Source: Streptomyces fructofermentans
Lineage (GTDB): Bacteria; Actinomycetota; Actinomycetes; Streptomycetales; Streptomycetaceae
Assembly (NCBI RefSeq): GCF_014651055.1
Contig: NZ_BMWD01000028.1
Location: 57,953-121,952, forward strand
Direction of reading: 5' to 3'
Length of the DNA: 64,000 nucleotides
Positions within the stretch are counted from its first letter, which is position 1. Each line of letters starts with the position of its first letter. Made by a program: the position numbers and the translations under genes. Positions 7,835-16,881 of the stretch are shown here, piece by piece. The notes below the pieces were generated by a model. That model did not search any database, had not been told where the DNA came from, and worked only from the letters and a program-made list of their open reading frames with translations.

Positions 7835-8506
7835 GTGATCCGGGTTCAAGTGGTCGACGACGAGGCGCTGATCCGGTCCGGCTTCGAGCTGATCCTGGAC
7901 GCGGCCGACGACATCGAGGTCGTCGCGACGTCCACCGGGGCGGAGGCGGCCGGCACGGTGGCGAGGCTGCGGCCCGACGTGGTCCTGCTGGACATCCGGA
8001 TGCCGGACGTGGACGGACTGACCGTGCTCCGGGCGATCCGGGTGATGCCCGCGGCACCCGCGGTGGCGATGCTGACCACCTTCGACTCCGACGAGTACAT
8101 CGTCACGGCCCTGAAATCGGGCGCCGCGGGCTTCATCCTCAAGGACACCGAGCCGGAGCAGCTCGCCTCGCTGGTAAGGACGCTGGCGGCGGGCGGGGTG
8201 GTGCTGTCCCCCAAGGCCTCGCGGTCGATGCTGCGCGCCCACCCGGGACACCCCGCGGAGCGCGACCGCGCCGCGGATCCGGAGGTGCGGCGGGTGGGAC
8301 TGCTCAGCGGCCGGGAGCGGGAGGTGCTCGTGCTGGTCGCCGAGGGGCTGTCCAACGCCGACGTCGGAACGCGCATGCACCTGAGCGCGGGGACGGTCAA
8401 GGACCACGTCAGCGCGATCCTCACCAAGTTGCGGGTGGGCAGCAGGGTGCAGGCGGCGCTCCTCGCGCAGCGGGCGGGACTGCTCGGCGGGGACCCGGGG
8501 TGCTGA
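7835..8506 (+). CDS. NarL/LuxR-type response regulator
   Basis: 223 residues from GTG at 7835. The receiver domain (about 1-120) has the acidic pair VVDDE, phospho-acceptor Asp in VVLLDIRMPDVDG (about residue 53) and the KSGAAGFILKD lysine. The LuxR DNA-binding domain (about 150-215) contains LSGREREVLVLVAEGLSNADV and a GTVKDHVSAILTKLRV recognition helix. It overlaps the downstream histidine kinase gene by 7 bases, so the two are translationally coupled and form one two-component system. Confidence 0.93.
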   Translation: MIRVQVVDDEALIRSGFELILDAADDIEVVATSTGAEAAGTVARLRPDVVLLDIRMPDVDGLTVLRAIRVMPAAPAVAMLTTFDSDEYIVTALKSGAAGFILKDTEPEQLASLVRTLAAGGVVLSPKASRSMLRAHPGHPAERDRAADPEVRRVGLLSGREREVLVLVAEGLSNADVGTRMHLSAGTVKDHVSAILTKLRVGSRVQAALLAQRAGLLGGDPGC

Positions 8507-9618
8507 AGCCGCGGGGAGCGGGCCGGCGCCCGGCGGCGGGCCTGGCCGACGTGCTGCTCGTCGCCTGCGCGGCCCTGGACGTCCGGCTCCAGCTCGACCA
8601 CGCCGATCCGCTGGAGCTGGCCCTCTCCGCCCTCGCCTGCGGCGCGCTGACCGTGCGGCGGCGGATCCCGCAGGCGGTCTTCCTGCTCTCCCTGCCCGCC
8701 GCACTGTTCTCGTCGGTCGTCGTGGTGCCGCTGGCGGCCCTCTACACGCTGGCCGAGCGCAGCCGCAACCGGCCGCTGCTCGTCGCCTGCGCGACCGCCT
8801 CCGCGGTGGCCTCCGCGCTGCCGTGGCCGCTGTCGGACTACGCGTCGGACGACCGCATCTGGACCTTCATCGACTTCGTCTACCTGCTGGCGACCGCGGC
8901 GGCCCCGGTCTTCCTCGGCCAGCTCGTACAGGCGCGGCGGGACGTCTCGGCGCGGCTGGCCGAGGTCGAGGAGGTGCGGGAGCACGAGCGGCGGCTGCAC
9001 GCGCAGGGCGTGCTGGCCCGCGAACGGGCGCAACTGGCACGGGAGATGCACGACGTGGTCTCCCACCAGGTGAGCCTCATCGCGGTGCGGGCGGGCGCGC
9101 TCCAGGTGGGCGCGAAGGACGCCGCGACCAGGGAGGCGGCCCGGACGATCCGCCGGCTCAGCGTCACGACCCTGGACGAACTGCGGCACATGGTCACCCT
9201 GTTGCGCGCGTCGGGCGGCCGGTCGACCGAGCCGACACCGCAGCCGACGCTCGCCGAGCTGCGTCAACTGGTGGACACGAGCGGCATCGACGTGACGCTG
9301 GCGGGCGAACTCCCTCCCGGCATCGGGGCCCCGGCCCAGCGCGCGGTCTACCGGACGGTCCAGGAGGCCCTGACGAACGTCCGCAAGCACGCGCCGGGGG
9401 CGAGCGCCACGGTCGCCCTCTGGCACGAGGGCGCCGAGCTCGGCGTCACCGTCGTCAACACCCCGCCGACCCGTCCCGTGCTCCGACTGCCCAGCGCGCG
9501 GCACGGGTTGGTGGGACTGGCGGAGCGCGCCGAGAACCTCGCGGGCGCCTTCGAGTCGGGCCCGACCCCCGACGGCGGCTACCGGGCCCGCCTGAGCCTT
9601 CCCGCCACCGGGGACTGA
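8500..9618 (+). CDS. Two-component sensor histidine kinase (HisKA_3 type)
   Basis: 372 residues. The N-terminal third carries about five hydrophobic helices (about 15-130) with almost no extracellular loop, so it probably senses a signal within the membrane. A short coiled coil follows, then the HisKA_3 H-box REMHDVVSHQVSLI (about residue 185), the N-box QEALTNVRKHAP and a G-box HGLVGLAERAENLAG. It pairs with the LuxR-type regulator whose stop it overlaps. The stimulus is unknown; the divergent DUF418 gene is a possible target. Confidence 0.93.
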   Translation: MLKPRGAGRRPAAGLADVLLVACAALDVRLQLDHADPLELALSALACGALTVRRRIPQAVFLLSLPAALFSSVVVVPLAALYTLAERSRNRPLLVACATASAVASALPWPLSDYASDDRIWTFIDFVYLLATAAAPVFLGQLVQARRDVSARLAEVEEVREHERRLHAQGVLARERAQLAREMHDVVSHQVSLIAVRAGALQVGAKDAATREAARTIRRLSVTTLDELRHMVTLLRASGGRSTEPTPQPTLAELRQLVDTSGIDVTLAGELPPGIGAPAQRAVYRTVQEALTNVRKHAPGASATVALWHEGAELGVTVVNTPPTRPVLRLPSARHGLVGLAERAENLAGAFESGPTPDGGYRARLSLPATGD

Positions 9619-9624
9619 CGCCGG

Positions 9625-10476
9625 CTACGGCTCACGGTCGAGGAAGGCGGCGACCGTCGCACTGAAGCGGGCCGGGTCGTCCAGCCACGGGAAGTGGCCC
9701 GAGCGCGCCTGGACGACCGTCTCGGAACGGGGGAACAGCCCCGCGATCGTGGCTGCGACCCTCGGCAGGGGGCCGCTGTCCCACTCCCCGGCCAGCACGA
9801 GCACCCGGGCGTCCAGCGAGGCCACGGCGTCCCGTACGGCGGCGGGGTCCGCGAACGCCCCCGCCGACGCGTACACCCGGGCCGCCCCCTCGTTGGTCTG
9901 CGCCTCCTCGGCCGCCGCGTGCGCCCGTGCCGCCGCGTCCCAGCGACCGTGGAAGAACGGCGCCGCGGTGTCGAAGTCCGAGTCGTCCGCCGTGCCGTCC
10001 CAGATCCTCGCGTACGCCTCGTACGCCCCCTCGAACCACGGTTCCGCGGTGCGCAGGGCCGCCGCCTCCAGCCGGTGCTCCGGGGTGAAGTCGACGCCGA
10101 GCGCCCGGGCCCGCGCGGTGACGAGGGTGAGCGTGCGGACCCGTGCGGGGTACCGCGCCGCGTACAGGATCGCCAGGTCGCCGCCCGCCGAGTGCGCGAG
10201 CAGGTCGAACCGCTCCAGGCCGAGGTGGGCGCGCAGGGCCTCGACGTCACCGACCTGCCGGTCGCAGCGGTAGCCGGCCGGGTCGGCGGGCACCCCGGAC
10301 GCGCCCGTCCCCCGCAGGTCGGCCAGGACCAGCCGGCGGTGCGCGGGGAGTCCGCCCAGGTCCCCGAGGTAGCGGCCCGCGCGCATCGGCCCGCCGGGCA
10401 GGCAGAGCAGCGGCTCGCCCTCGCCCTCGACGCGGTGGGCCAGTTCGGTGCCGTCTGCGGCGGTGAAGGAGGGCAT
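9625..10476 (-). CDS. Alpha/beta-fold hydrolase
   Basis: 283 residues. The catalytic triad is visible: nucleophile Ser in LLAHSAGGD (about residue 94), acid in AGEWDSGPLP and His in SGHFPWLDDP near the end. An oxyanion loop PGGPMRAGRY lies at about 28-37. The arrangement resembles proline iminopeptidase-like hydrolases, but the substrate is not predictable. The 3' end converges with the kinase gene, with only six bases between the stops. The start may be ATG 10476 or ATG 10485, which is in frame three codons upstream. Confidence 0.88.
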   Translation of the reverse strand: MPSFTAADGTELAHRVEGEGEPLLCLPGGPMRAGRYLGDLGGLPAHRRLVLADLRGTGASGVPADPAGYRCDRQVGDVEALRAHLGLERFDLLAHSAGGDLAILYAARYPARVRTLTLVTARARALGVDFTPEHRLEAAALRTAEPWFEGAYEAYARIWDGTADDSDFDTAAPFFHGRWDAAARAHAAAEEAQTNEGAARVYASAGAFADPAAVRDAVASLDARVLVLAGEWDSGPLPRVAATIAGLFPRSETVVQARSGHFPWLDDPARFSATVAAFLDREP

Positions 10477-10560
10477 GCGGCCCATCCTGGTGACGTCCCG
10501 CGGCACCGGCAAAGGGTTTACCCGGTTGACGGCGGGGCCCGGGCGCGGTTGCCTGCTGCG

Positions 10561-11004
10561 ATGACCGATCTTCGTATCGAGCGCGCGGGCACCGACGACT
10601 CCGTACTGGCGGACTGGAGGCACGTGCACAACGTGATCGTGCCGCCCGCGGTCCTGTCCCCCGACGAGGTGCGCGAGCGGGCCGGGCGCAACGTCATGGA
10701 GGTCGCGTACCGCGGCGACGAACTGGTGGGGTGCACCACCGTGCGGCCGCCCACGGACGACGACGGCACGGCCACGGTGATCGCCCGGGTCCTCCCGAAC
10801 CACCGCCGCCGGGGAATCGGCGGGCAGCTCTACGCGCGAGGGCTGGCGCAGGCCCGTGAACTGGGCGCCCGGACGATCGAGACGGTCGTGCTGGCGGCCA
10901 ACACCGACGGCCTGCGCTTCGCCGGGTCCCACGGCTTCGTCGAGTGCGACCGGTACGTGCTGCCGGGCGGCACCGCGCTCTGGATCGACCTGCGGCTGGT
11001 CTGA
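10561..11004 (+). CDS. GNAT family N-acetyltransferase
   Basis: 147 residues. The acetyl-CoA binding motif A of the GNAT fold is visible as RVLPNHRRRGIGGQLYARGLAQA (about 78-100, an R-x2-G-x-G type loop), followed by the ANTDGLRFAGSHGFVECDRYVL segment with the typical GF(x)E end. The substrate, a small molecule or protein amine, cannot be inferred. It is encoded alone on the plus strand, followed after 70 bases by the cytosine-deaminase-like gene, which may share its transcript. Confidence 0.88.
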   Translation: MTDLRIERAGTDDSVLADWRHVHNVIVPPAVLSPDEVRERAGRNVMEVAYRGDELVGCTTVRPPTDDDGTATVIARVLPNHRRRGIGGQLYARGLAQARELGARTIETVVLAANTDGLRFAGSHGFVECDRYVLPGGTALWIDLRLV

Positions 11005-11073
11005 GCCGCCGGTGGTGCCCCGCCGCGCGTTGCCGCGGTGTCCCGGCCGCAGCAGAGTGGTGACGTGGACGAC

Positions 11074-11532
11074 ATGGAACGCATCGACCGGGCGCGGGCA
11101 CGCGCGTGGCTGGCCACCGCCGTCGAGGAGGCACGGGCCGGCCTCGCGGAGGGCGGGGTGCCCGTCGGGGCCGCCCTGTACGGGCCGGACGGCACGCTGC
11201 TCGGGCGCGGCCGCAACCGCCGCGTCCAGGACGGCGACCCCTCGGCGCACGGGGAGACCGCGGCCTTCCGCGACGCCGGACGGCAGCGCTCGTACCGCGG
11301 GACGACGATGGTGACCACGCTGTCCCCGTGCTGGTACTGCAGCGGACTGGTCCGGCAGTTCGGGATCTCCCGCGTCGTCGTCGGCGAGGCCGAGACCTTC
11401 CGCGGCGGCCACGACTGGCTGGCGGAGCACGGTGTGGAGATCGTGCTGCTCGACGACCCGGAGTGCGTCTCCCTGATGCGCGGCTTCGTCCGCGACAACC
11501 CGGCCCTGTGGAACGAGGACATCGGTGAGTGA
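11074..11532 (+). CDS. Cytosine-deaminase-like nucleoside/nucleobase deaminase
   Basis: 152 residues from ATG 11074 (GTG 11065 is in frame upstream). The zinc-dependent deaminase motif is complete: HGETAAF (His ligand and proton-shuttle Glu) and SPCWYC (two Cys ligands). The HGE rather than HAE form and the LSPCWYCSGLVRQFGI segment resemble yeast-type cytosine deaminases. It would convert cytosine or a related base to the keto form in pyrimidine salvage. A clear hairpin terminator follows before the ATPase gene, so the two are probably transcribed separately. Confidence 0.88.
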   Translation: MERIDRARARAWLATAVEEARAGLAEGGVPVGAALYGPDGTLLGRGRNRRVQDGDPSAHGETAAFRDAGRQRSYRGTTMVTTLSPCWYCSGLVRQFGISRVVVGEAETFRGGHDWLAEHGVEIVLLDDPECVSLMRGFVRDNPALWNEDIGE

Positions 11533-11570
11533 CCCGTGCGGCGGGCTCGAATCGATCACCGTGTCCTCGA

Positions 11571-11598
11571 CAGGCTGACCGATTCTGCGGTCAGCCTG
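11571..11598 (+). terminator. Hairpin terminator after the deaminase gene
   Basis: An 11-base perfect inverted repeat, CAGGCTGACCG-attctg-CGGTCAGCCTG, lies 39 bases after the deaminase stop. It has no U-tract, as is common in actinomycetes. Confidence 0.7.
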
Positions 11599-11733
11599 CG
11601 ACGCGAGAACGGACAGTTCCGTGCACCGGACGGGCATCATCTCCCCTACTCCGAAGCAACTCCCCCTTCCGGCTCCGCTGTTGATACACCTCACAGCAGT
11701 ACGGAGAACCGGACCGTGCCAGGGGGGGATGCG

Positions 11734-13821
11734 GTGCAGACAGGGCTGCAGGGCCGAGGGGCGCTGTTCGACACGGACCCGCCCGGGCTCGCTCCGAGAC
11801 TGGTCGGCCTGCCCGCGTCCGAGCACCGGCCGGGGGCCGGCGGACCCCCGGACGACCTTCCGTTCGTCGTGCTCACGGGCGGACGCGGCCTCGGCAAGAG
11901 CGCGGCGCTCGGCGAACTCCTGGCCGCGTACAAGGGGCACACGCCGGTCGCGCTGATCGACTGCGAGGACCGGCAGTTCGCCGGGCCGCCCCCGCGGCGC
12001 CCGCCCGGGTCCTGGTCGGCCGTCTCCCAGGCGCTGCTGGCCGTCGCGGAGCAGCTCGCCGAACCCGCTACCGGCGCCGGGCGCATCCCCTTCCCGCGGC
12101 TGACGGCCGGGCTGCTGGCCGTCGCGGCGAGCGGCTGGGGCGACCGGGACCTGCCGCGCATCCGGCAGGAGGCCGAGCGGGTCCTCCTGCTGAACGACAC
12201 CGGGTCGTGGCGCGCCGGGATCGCGGGCCGGTGGGTCGGCCGGGTGTCGGCCAGGCTCACCGAAGCGCTGTCGGGCACGGGACCCGTGGTCGAGCCGATC
12301 ATCGAGGCCACCCTCGAGGTCTTCTCCGAGGGCGTCTCGCCCACCCACCGCAGGCTGCGCAGGGCCGCGACCTGGTACCGCGACTACCCCAACGCGGCCG
12401 GCAGCCCGAAGCTCGGACTCGTCCTGCTCTCCGGGCACTTCCGGACGGACGGCGACTCCCGCACGCACGCCGAGCACCACCTCGTACGGGCCCTGCTGGC
12501 CGACCTCGGCGACGCGTACGCGGGCGCCCTCCAGCGCAGCCAGCGCCCCGGCCGGCCGGTCGTGCTGATCGACAACGCGCAGACCGGGCCCGGCACCGGA
12601 CTGATCGGCTCGGTGCTGCGCGACCGGGCCGACGGCATCGCCGACCGCGTGGTGTTCTTCGCCGGGCTGCGCGCCCACGGGCACCCCTCCCTGCTCAACG
12701 CGACCCGTCGCGCCCTGCCCGAGGTGGCCCGCTCCAACGGCTGGGCGCACGGCGGGACGGCCTCCTCCGGCGCGCTGCTCGTGCCACTGCCGCCGCTGTC
12801 CGCCGACGACACCGCGCACATCGTCGGCACGGCCTGCCGGGGCGTGCCCGTACCGCCCCTGCTGCCGCCCGCCACGCACCGCCTGACCGGAGGCAGCCCG
12901 CTCGGCACGGCCCTGCTCGCCGAGTCCGCGCGGCAGAACCTGCCCCGCGGGGCGGCCTCGCCCGGGGAACTGCTCACCGCGGGCCTGTCCCTGCGCGGGG
13001 AGCACGGCACCCGCCCCGCCTACCGCGAACTGCTCGACCGGCTGATGCCCGGCGACCACCCGGACGAGCTGACCGTGCTGGCCGCGGCCCACGACCGCGC
13101 CTCGGCGTGCGCGCTGGCCGACGCCCTGCTGCCGGACGGCTTCGGCGCCCTCGGCGTCCTGGGCCTGGAGGAGCGACTGGCGGCGGAGGGGGTGCCGGCC
13201 GCCCCCGGGTACTTCGTCGGCGACCCGTTCCTGCGGACCCTGCTGCTGCTGGCCCTGTACCGGCGCGAGCCGGGCCACGACACCTGGCGGTCCGCCCACC
13301 GCACGCTCGTCGCCCACTACGCGCCCGCGCCGGGCGCCGGGGCCGGCCGCGCCCGGCACCGGCTGCGCCACGAACTCGCCCTGGGCACCACCGGGCCGGC
13401 CGTCGCTCATCTGCGCGACGGCTTCCACCGCACCGGCGCGGACCAGTGGCTGGCGGAACTGGCCGCCATCGCCTCGGCGCCGTACCCGGGTCCGCACGGA
13501 CCGGACGGCCCCGGTCCGGACGACCGGACCGAGATCGCGCTCGGCGGCACGGACGCCGACACGCGCCCGCCGGACGGCGCGGACGCCGGCCTGCACCTGC
13601 GGGTGCGCCGCCTGCTGCACGGGGTGTGGCAGGTCCGCGACCCGCTGGCGCTGCCCGTTCCGGCGGTCGCCGAACGGCTGGGGCGCGAGCTGGAGCAGTT
13701 GGCCGAGCTGCGCCCCGCGGACGGCGAGGCCCTGCGGCGGGCGTCCCGTGACTGGCCCGCCGACGCGCTGGCCGCCCTCCCGCTGCGCCTGCCCGGAGAC
13801 GACGAGGGCCGGCTCCCGTGA
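11734..13821 (+). CDS. P-loop ATPase of unknown function
   Basis: 695 residues from GTG 11734, chosen for its strong AGGGGGGGA ribosome site; the open frame reaches further up but crosses the preceding terminator. A Walker A motif GGRGLGKS lies at about residues 49-56 and a Walker B-like PVVLIDNAQ at about 275. The N-terminal half resembles an AAA/STAND-type nucleotide-binding domain. The C-terminal half is long, helical and Ala/Arg/Leu-rich with no recognisable sensor repeats. No transmembrane segment is visible. It lies between a nucleobase deaminase and the cytochrome c biogenesis genes, and I recall similar genes at this position in other Streptomyces, which suggests a core rather than a transferred gene. 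Confidence 0.75.
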   Translation: MQTGLQGRGALFDTDPPGLAPRLVGLPASEHRPGAGGPPDDLPFVVLTGGRGLGKSAALGELLAAYKGHTPVALIDCEDRQFAGPPPRRPPGSWSAVSQALLAVAEQLAEPATGAGRIPFPRLTAGLLAVAASGWGDRDLPRIRQEAERVLLLNDTGSWRAGIAGRWVGRVSARLTEALSGTGPVVEPIIEATLEVFSEGVSPTHRRLRRAATWYRDYPNAAGSPKLGLVLLSGHFRTDGDSRTHAEHHLVRALLADLGDAYAGALQRSQRPGRPVVLIDNAQTGPGTGLIGSVLRDRADGIADRVVFFAGLRAHGHPSLLNATRRALPEVARSNGWAHGGTASSGALLVPLPPLSADDTAHIVGTACRGVPVPPLLPPATHRLTGGSPLGTALLAESARQNLPRGAASPGELLTAGLSLRGEHGTRPAYRELLDRLMPGDHPDELTVLAAAHDRASACALADALLPDGFGALGVLGLEERLAAEGVPAAPGYFVGDPFLRTLLLLALYRREPGHDTWRSAHRTLVAHYAPAPGAGAGRARHRLRHELALGTTGPAVAHLRDGFHRTGADQWLAELAAIASAPYPGPHGPDGPGPDDRTEIALGGTDADTRPPDGADAGLHLRVRRLLHGVWQVRDPLALPVPAVAERLGRELEQLAELRPADGEALRRASRDWPADALAALPLRLPGDDEGRLP

Positions 13822-13841
13822 CGGGTGTCACGGGAGCCGGC
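13808..13841. terminator. Bidirectional hairpin overlapping the ATPase stop codon
   Basis: A perfect 15-base stem (GCCGGCTCCCGTGAC / GTCACGGGAGCCGGC) with a GGGT loop. The left arm contains the ATPase stop codon. It sits between convergent genes and can serve both. Confidence 0.75.
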
Positions 13842-13890
13842 CGCGGGTCGTTCGGGGGTGCCTGGCTCCGGGGAGCGGGCGGTGTCCCGC

Positions 13891-14991
13891 TCAGCCGACG
13901 TCGGCGTAGGAGTGCTTGCCCGAGACGAAGATGTTCACGCCGTAGTAGTTGAACAGCCAGCAGGCGAAGGCGATGAGCGCGATGTACGCGGCCTTGCGGC
14001 CCTTCCAGCCGGCCGTCGCCCGGGCGTGCAGGTAGCAGGCGTAGGCGACCCAGGTGATGAAGGACCAGGTCTCCTTGGGGTCCCAGCCCCAGTAGCGGCC
14101 CCACGCGTCGCCCGCCCAGATGGCGCCCGCGATGATCGTGAAGGTCCACAGAGGGAAGACGGCGGCGTTCACCCGGTACGAGAACTTGTCCAGGGACGCC
14201 GAGGCGGGCAGCCGCTCCAGTACGGAGGTCGCGAAGCGCCCCGGCCTGCCGCCGGCCGCGAGCTTGCTCTCGTACGAGTCCTTGAAGAGGTACAGGATCG
14301 TGCCGACGGCGCCCACGTAGAAGACCGCTCCGCAGAAGATCGCGGTGGAGACGTGGATGTAGAGCCAGTACGAGTGCAGGGCCGGCACGAGCTGGTCGCT
14401 GGCGGTGTAGAGGACCGTGACCGCGAGACCGAGGTCCAGCAGGACGGAGGTCACCAGCGGCAGGCCGAGCCAGCGGATGTTCTTCTTCAGCGCGAGCAGC
14501 CCGAGGTACACGCCGACGGCCACGGTGGAGAAGGTGAGGTTGAACTCGTACATGTTGCCCCACGGCGCCCGCTGCACCGACAGGGCGCGGGCGAGCACGC
14601 CGGCGAACTCGATCAGGAAGGCGAGCACGGTGAGGGACACGGCGATCCGGCCGTACAGGTCCCCCTGCACGTCCCCGCCGTGCGCGCCCGGTCCGTCCGG
14701 CACGTCACGGGCGCCCGCGGCGGCTCGCGTGACGACCTTCGGCCGCTCCAGGACGGCGGTGCCGCCCGCCTTCTGCACGGTGACCGCGGGAGCCCGGCCC
14801 GTGTCCTCGCCGGCGGTGAGCGCGGCGGCCGTCCGGCCGACCTTGCTGCGGCTGCCGAAGAGCCATTCGGTGATGTACGCGAAGAAGGCCAGCGTGTACA
14901 CGGCCATCGCGGAGTAGATCAGCGTGTTGCTGAGGTTCGCGAGGTTTTCGTTGGTCGCGGCGGCCAGCTCCATCGCGGCGGCGGGAGTCAC
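13891..14991 (-). CDS. ccsB: Cytochrome c biogenesis protein CcsB (ResC/CcsA type)
   Basis: 366 residues, about eight membrane helices plus a soluble insert at about 50-110. The heme-handling tryptophan-rich motif is clear near the end: WGRYWGWDPKETWSFITW. Histidines that could hold heme lie in LHSYWLYIHVSTAIFC and in LHARATAGWKG. With ResB it forms the system II heme exporter and cytochrome c synthase in the cell membrane. The GTG start at 14991 overlaps the resB stop as GTGA; an ATG lies six codons further in. It is the last gene of the tlpA-ccdA-resB-ccsB operon. Confidence 0.93.
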   Translation of the reverse strand: MTPAAAMELAAATNENLANLSNTLIYSAMAVYTLAFFAYITEWLFGSRSKVGRTAAALTAGEDTGRAPAVTVQKAGGTAVLERPKVVTRAAAGARDVPDGPGAHGGDVQGDLYGRIAVSLTVLAFLIEFAGVLARALSVQRAPWGNMYEFNLTFSTVAVGVYLGLLALKKNIRWLGLPLVTSVLLDLGLAVTVLYTASDQLVPALHSYWLYIHVSTAIFCGAVFYVGAVGTILYLFKDSYESKLAAGGRPGRFATSVLERLPASASLDKFSYRVNAAVFPLWTFTIIAGAIWAGDAWGRYWGWDPKETWSFITWVAYACYLHARATAGWKGRKAAYIALIAFACWLFNYYGVNIFVSGKHSYADVG

Positions 14992-16877
14992 TTCGTCTCA
15001 GCCCCTTCGGCGGCGGGTACTGCGGGAGGTTCGGGGGTGGGTTTCCCGGAGTCCGGCTCCGGCACGGTATCGGTCTCGGGCCCTGTCCCGGGCGCGGCTT
15101 CAGCCTCAGCGGCTCCGGCCTCCGCCTCAGCGGTCCCGGGCCCGGCGGGCGGGGCGTCCGCTCCGGCGGGCGGGGCGCCCGGGGCGAGGTCGTAGAGCTG
15201 CCCGGCCAGGGCGCCCAGCTCCTCCGGGACCTTGGCGGACTCGCTGCGGCCGAGCCCGGCCATCTCGACCACGGTGACGCCGTCGGGCCCGGTGGTGGCG
15301 CGGACCCAGACCCGGCGGCGCTGGATGAACAGCGAGCCGGCGAGGCCGAGGATGGCGCCGAGGGCGCCGGCGAGCGCCCAGCCGCTGCCCGGCTGCTGGG
15401 TGACCTGGAATCCGGCCCACTCCTTGACGTCCTTCTCGAAGGTGATCGAGCCGGCGCCGTTCGGGAGCTTCATGGTCTCGCCGGGCAGCAGCCGCTTCTT
15501 CAGCAGCTTCCCCTCGGAGTCCTTGAACTCCTTCATGTTCTTCTTGTCGAGCTGGTAGACGCTCTGGGGCAGGCCCGAGTCGACGCCCAGGTCCCCGTGG
15601 TACGCGGACAGCGCCAGCACCGGGAAGTCGAGCGCGGGGAACTGCGAGAGCATCTCGCCCTTGCCCGCTCCGGCGAACGTCGGCACGAAGAAGGCGTTGA
15701 AACCGAGCTGCTCCTTCACGCCCTTGGCGTCGCGGTACCCGTCGAGGACCTTGATCGCTCCGGAGGACGTGACGTTCGCGTCGAGCGGCAGCATCGGCAC
15801 GGCCTGGCGGTGGACGACCTCGCCCCTGCCGTCGCGGACGGTGACGACGGGCGCGTAGCCGTGGCTGACCAGGTAGACCTTCGAACCGTCGATCTCCAGC
15901 GGCTCGTTGACCTTGACCGTCCGCCGCCGCTCCGCGCCGTGCGCGCCCTCGCGGTAGGCGACCTCGGCCTGGTACGTGCGCGGGGTGCCCCGGTTGGGGC
16001 CGGTCCGCTCGTAGGTGCCGGTGAACGACTTGAGCACGAAGCTGAACGGCTCCAGGTCGTCCGTGGTGAACAGGTTCCCCGACTTGAAGTCGTCGTACTG
16101 CGTGAGCGTGTTGGCGAAGCCGTCGCCCTCGATGACCAGCTTGTTGCCCTCCGACTTGAAGAGCTGGCCCCAGGCGAACGCGATCAGCATCACGATCAGC
16201 GCGATGTGGAAGGCGAGATTGCCGACCTCGCGGAGGTAGCCCTTCTCGGCGGCGACCGCGTCCCCGGCGGCGTGCGCGCGGAAGCGGCGCGAGCGCAGCA
16301 GTTCGAGGGCCGCCCCGCGGACCGCCTCGGGCTCGGCCCCGGTGCGCCAGGTCGTGTACGCGGGCAGCCGGGTGAGCCGCCGCGGGGCGCCCGGCGGACG
16401 GCCGCGCAGCTGGCCCACGAACTGCCAGGTGCGGGGCACGATGCAGCCGATGAGCGAGACGAAGAGAAGGATGTAGATCGCGGAGAACCACACCGAGCTG
16501 TAGACGTGGAACAGCCCGAGCTTCTCGTAGAGCGGGCCGAGCGTGGTGTGCCGTGCGAGGAAGTCGGCGACCCTCGTGGGGTCAGTGCCGGACTGCGGGA
16601 TCAGCGAACCGGGAATCGCGCCGAGCGACAGCAGGAAGAGCAGGATCAGGGCGACCCGCATCGAGGTGAGCTGCCGCCAGAACCAGCGGGCCCAGCCGAC
16701 GACTCCGAGCGCGGGCAGGTTCGGCGCGCCGTCACGGGGCGCCGCGTCCTCCTGCGGGGCGGTGGAGAGCTGGGAGCCCGCCGTGGTGAGGTCCTCGCGG
16801 TCCTCGGCCGTGGCGGAGGCAGCGGAGGCGTCCGCGCGACCCGTCCGGTCCGTCCGGTCCGTAGATGTGTTGCTCAT
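14988..16877 (-). CDS. resB: Cytochrome c biogenesis protein ResB
   Basis: 629 residues from ATG 16877. After a disordered N-terminus (about 1-65) come three closely spaced helices (about 70-205), a large extracytoplasmic domain and a final helix near residue 535, then an Ala/Pro/Glu-rich cytoplasmic tail. Family landmarks include TSMRVALILLFLLSLGAIPGSLIPQ at the first helix and NLAFHIALIVMLIAFAWG in the third. ResB works with CcsB to attach heme to apocytochrome c. A GTG four codons upstream (16889) is an alternative start and would overlap the ccdA stop. Confidence 0.93.
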   Translation of the reverse strand: MSNTSTDRTDRTGRADASAASATAEDREDLTTAGSQLSTAPQEDAAPRDGAPNLPALGVVGWARWFWRQLTSMRVALILLFLLSLGAIPGSLIPQSGTDPTRVADFLARHTTLGPLYEKLGLFHVYSSVWFSAIYILLFVSLIGCIVPRTWQFVGQLRGRPPGAPRRLTRLPAYTTWRTGAEPEAVRGAALELLRSRRFRAHAAGDAVAAEKGYLREVGNLAFHIALIVMLIAFAWGQLFKSEGNKLVIEGDGFANTLTQYDDFKSGNLFTTDDLEPFSFVLKSFTGTYERTGPNRGTPRTYQAEVAYREGAHGAERRRTVKVNEPLEIDGSKVYLVSHGYAPVVTVRDGRGEVVHRQAVPMLPLDANVTSSGAIKVLDGYRDAKGVKEQLGFNAFFVPTFAGAGKGEMLSQFPALDFPVLALSAYHGDLGVDSGLPQSVYQLDKKNMKEFKDSEGKLLKKRLLPGETMKLPNGAGSITFEKDVKEWAGFQVTQQPGSGWALAGALGAILGLAGSLFIQRRRVWVRATTGPDGVTVVEMAGLGRSESAKVPEELGALAGQLYDLAPGAPPAGADAPPAGPGTAEAEAGAAEAEAAPGTGPETDTVPEPDSGKPTPEPPAVPAAEGAETK

Positions 16878-16881
16878 GGAA

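Noticed and set aside
5808..8704. Long minus-strand frames of 600-800 residues
   Set aside because: They are shadows of the DUF418, response regulator and kinase genes, with no family motifs.
9625..13620. 1331-residue open frame on the minus strand
   Set aside because: Its internal part is antisense to the acetyltransferase, deaminase and ATPase genes. It is open because of high GC content, and the true product is the hydrolase at 9625-10476.
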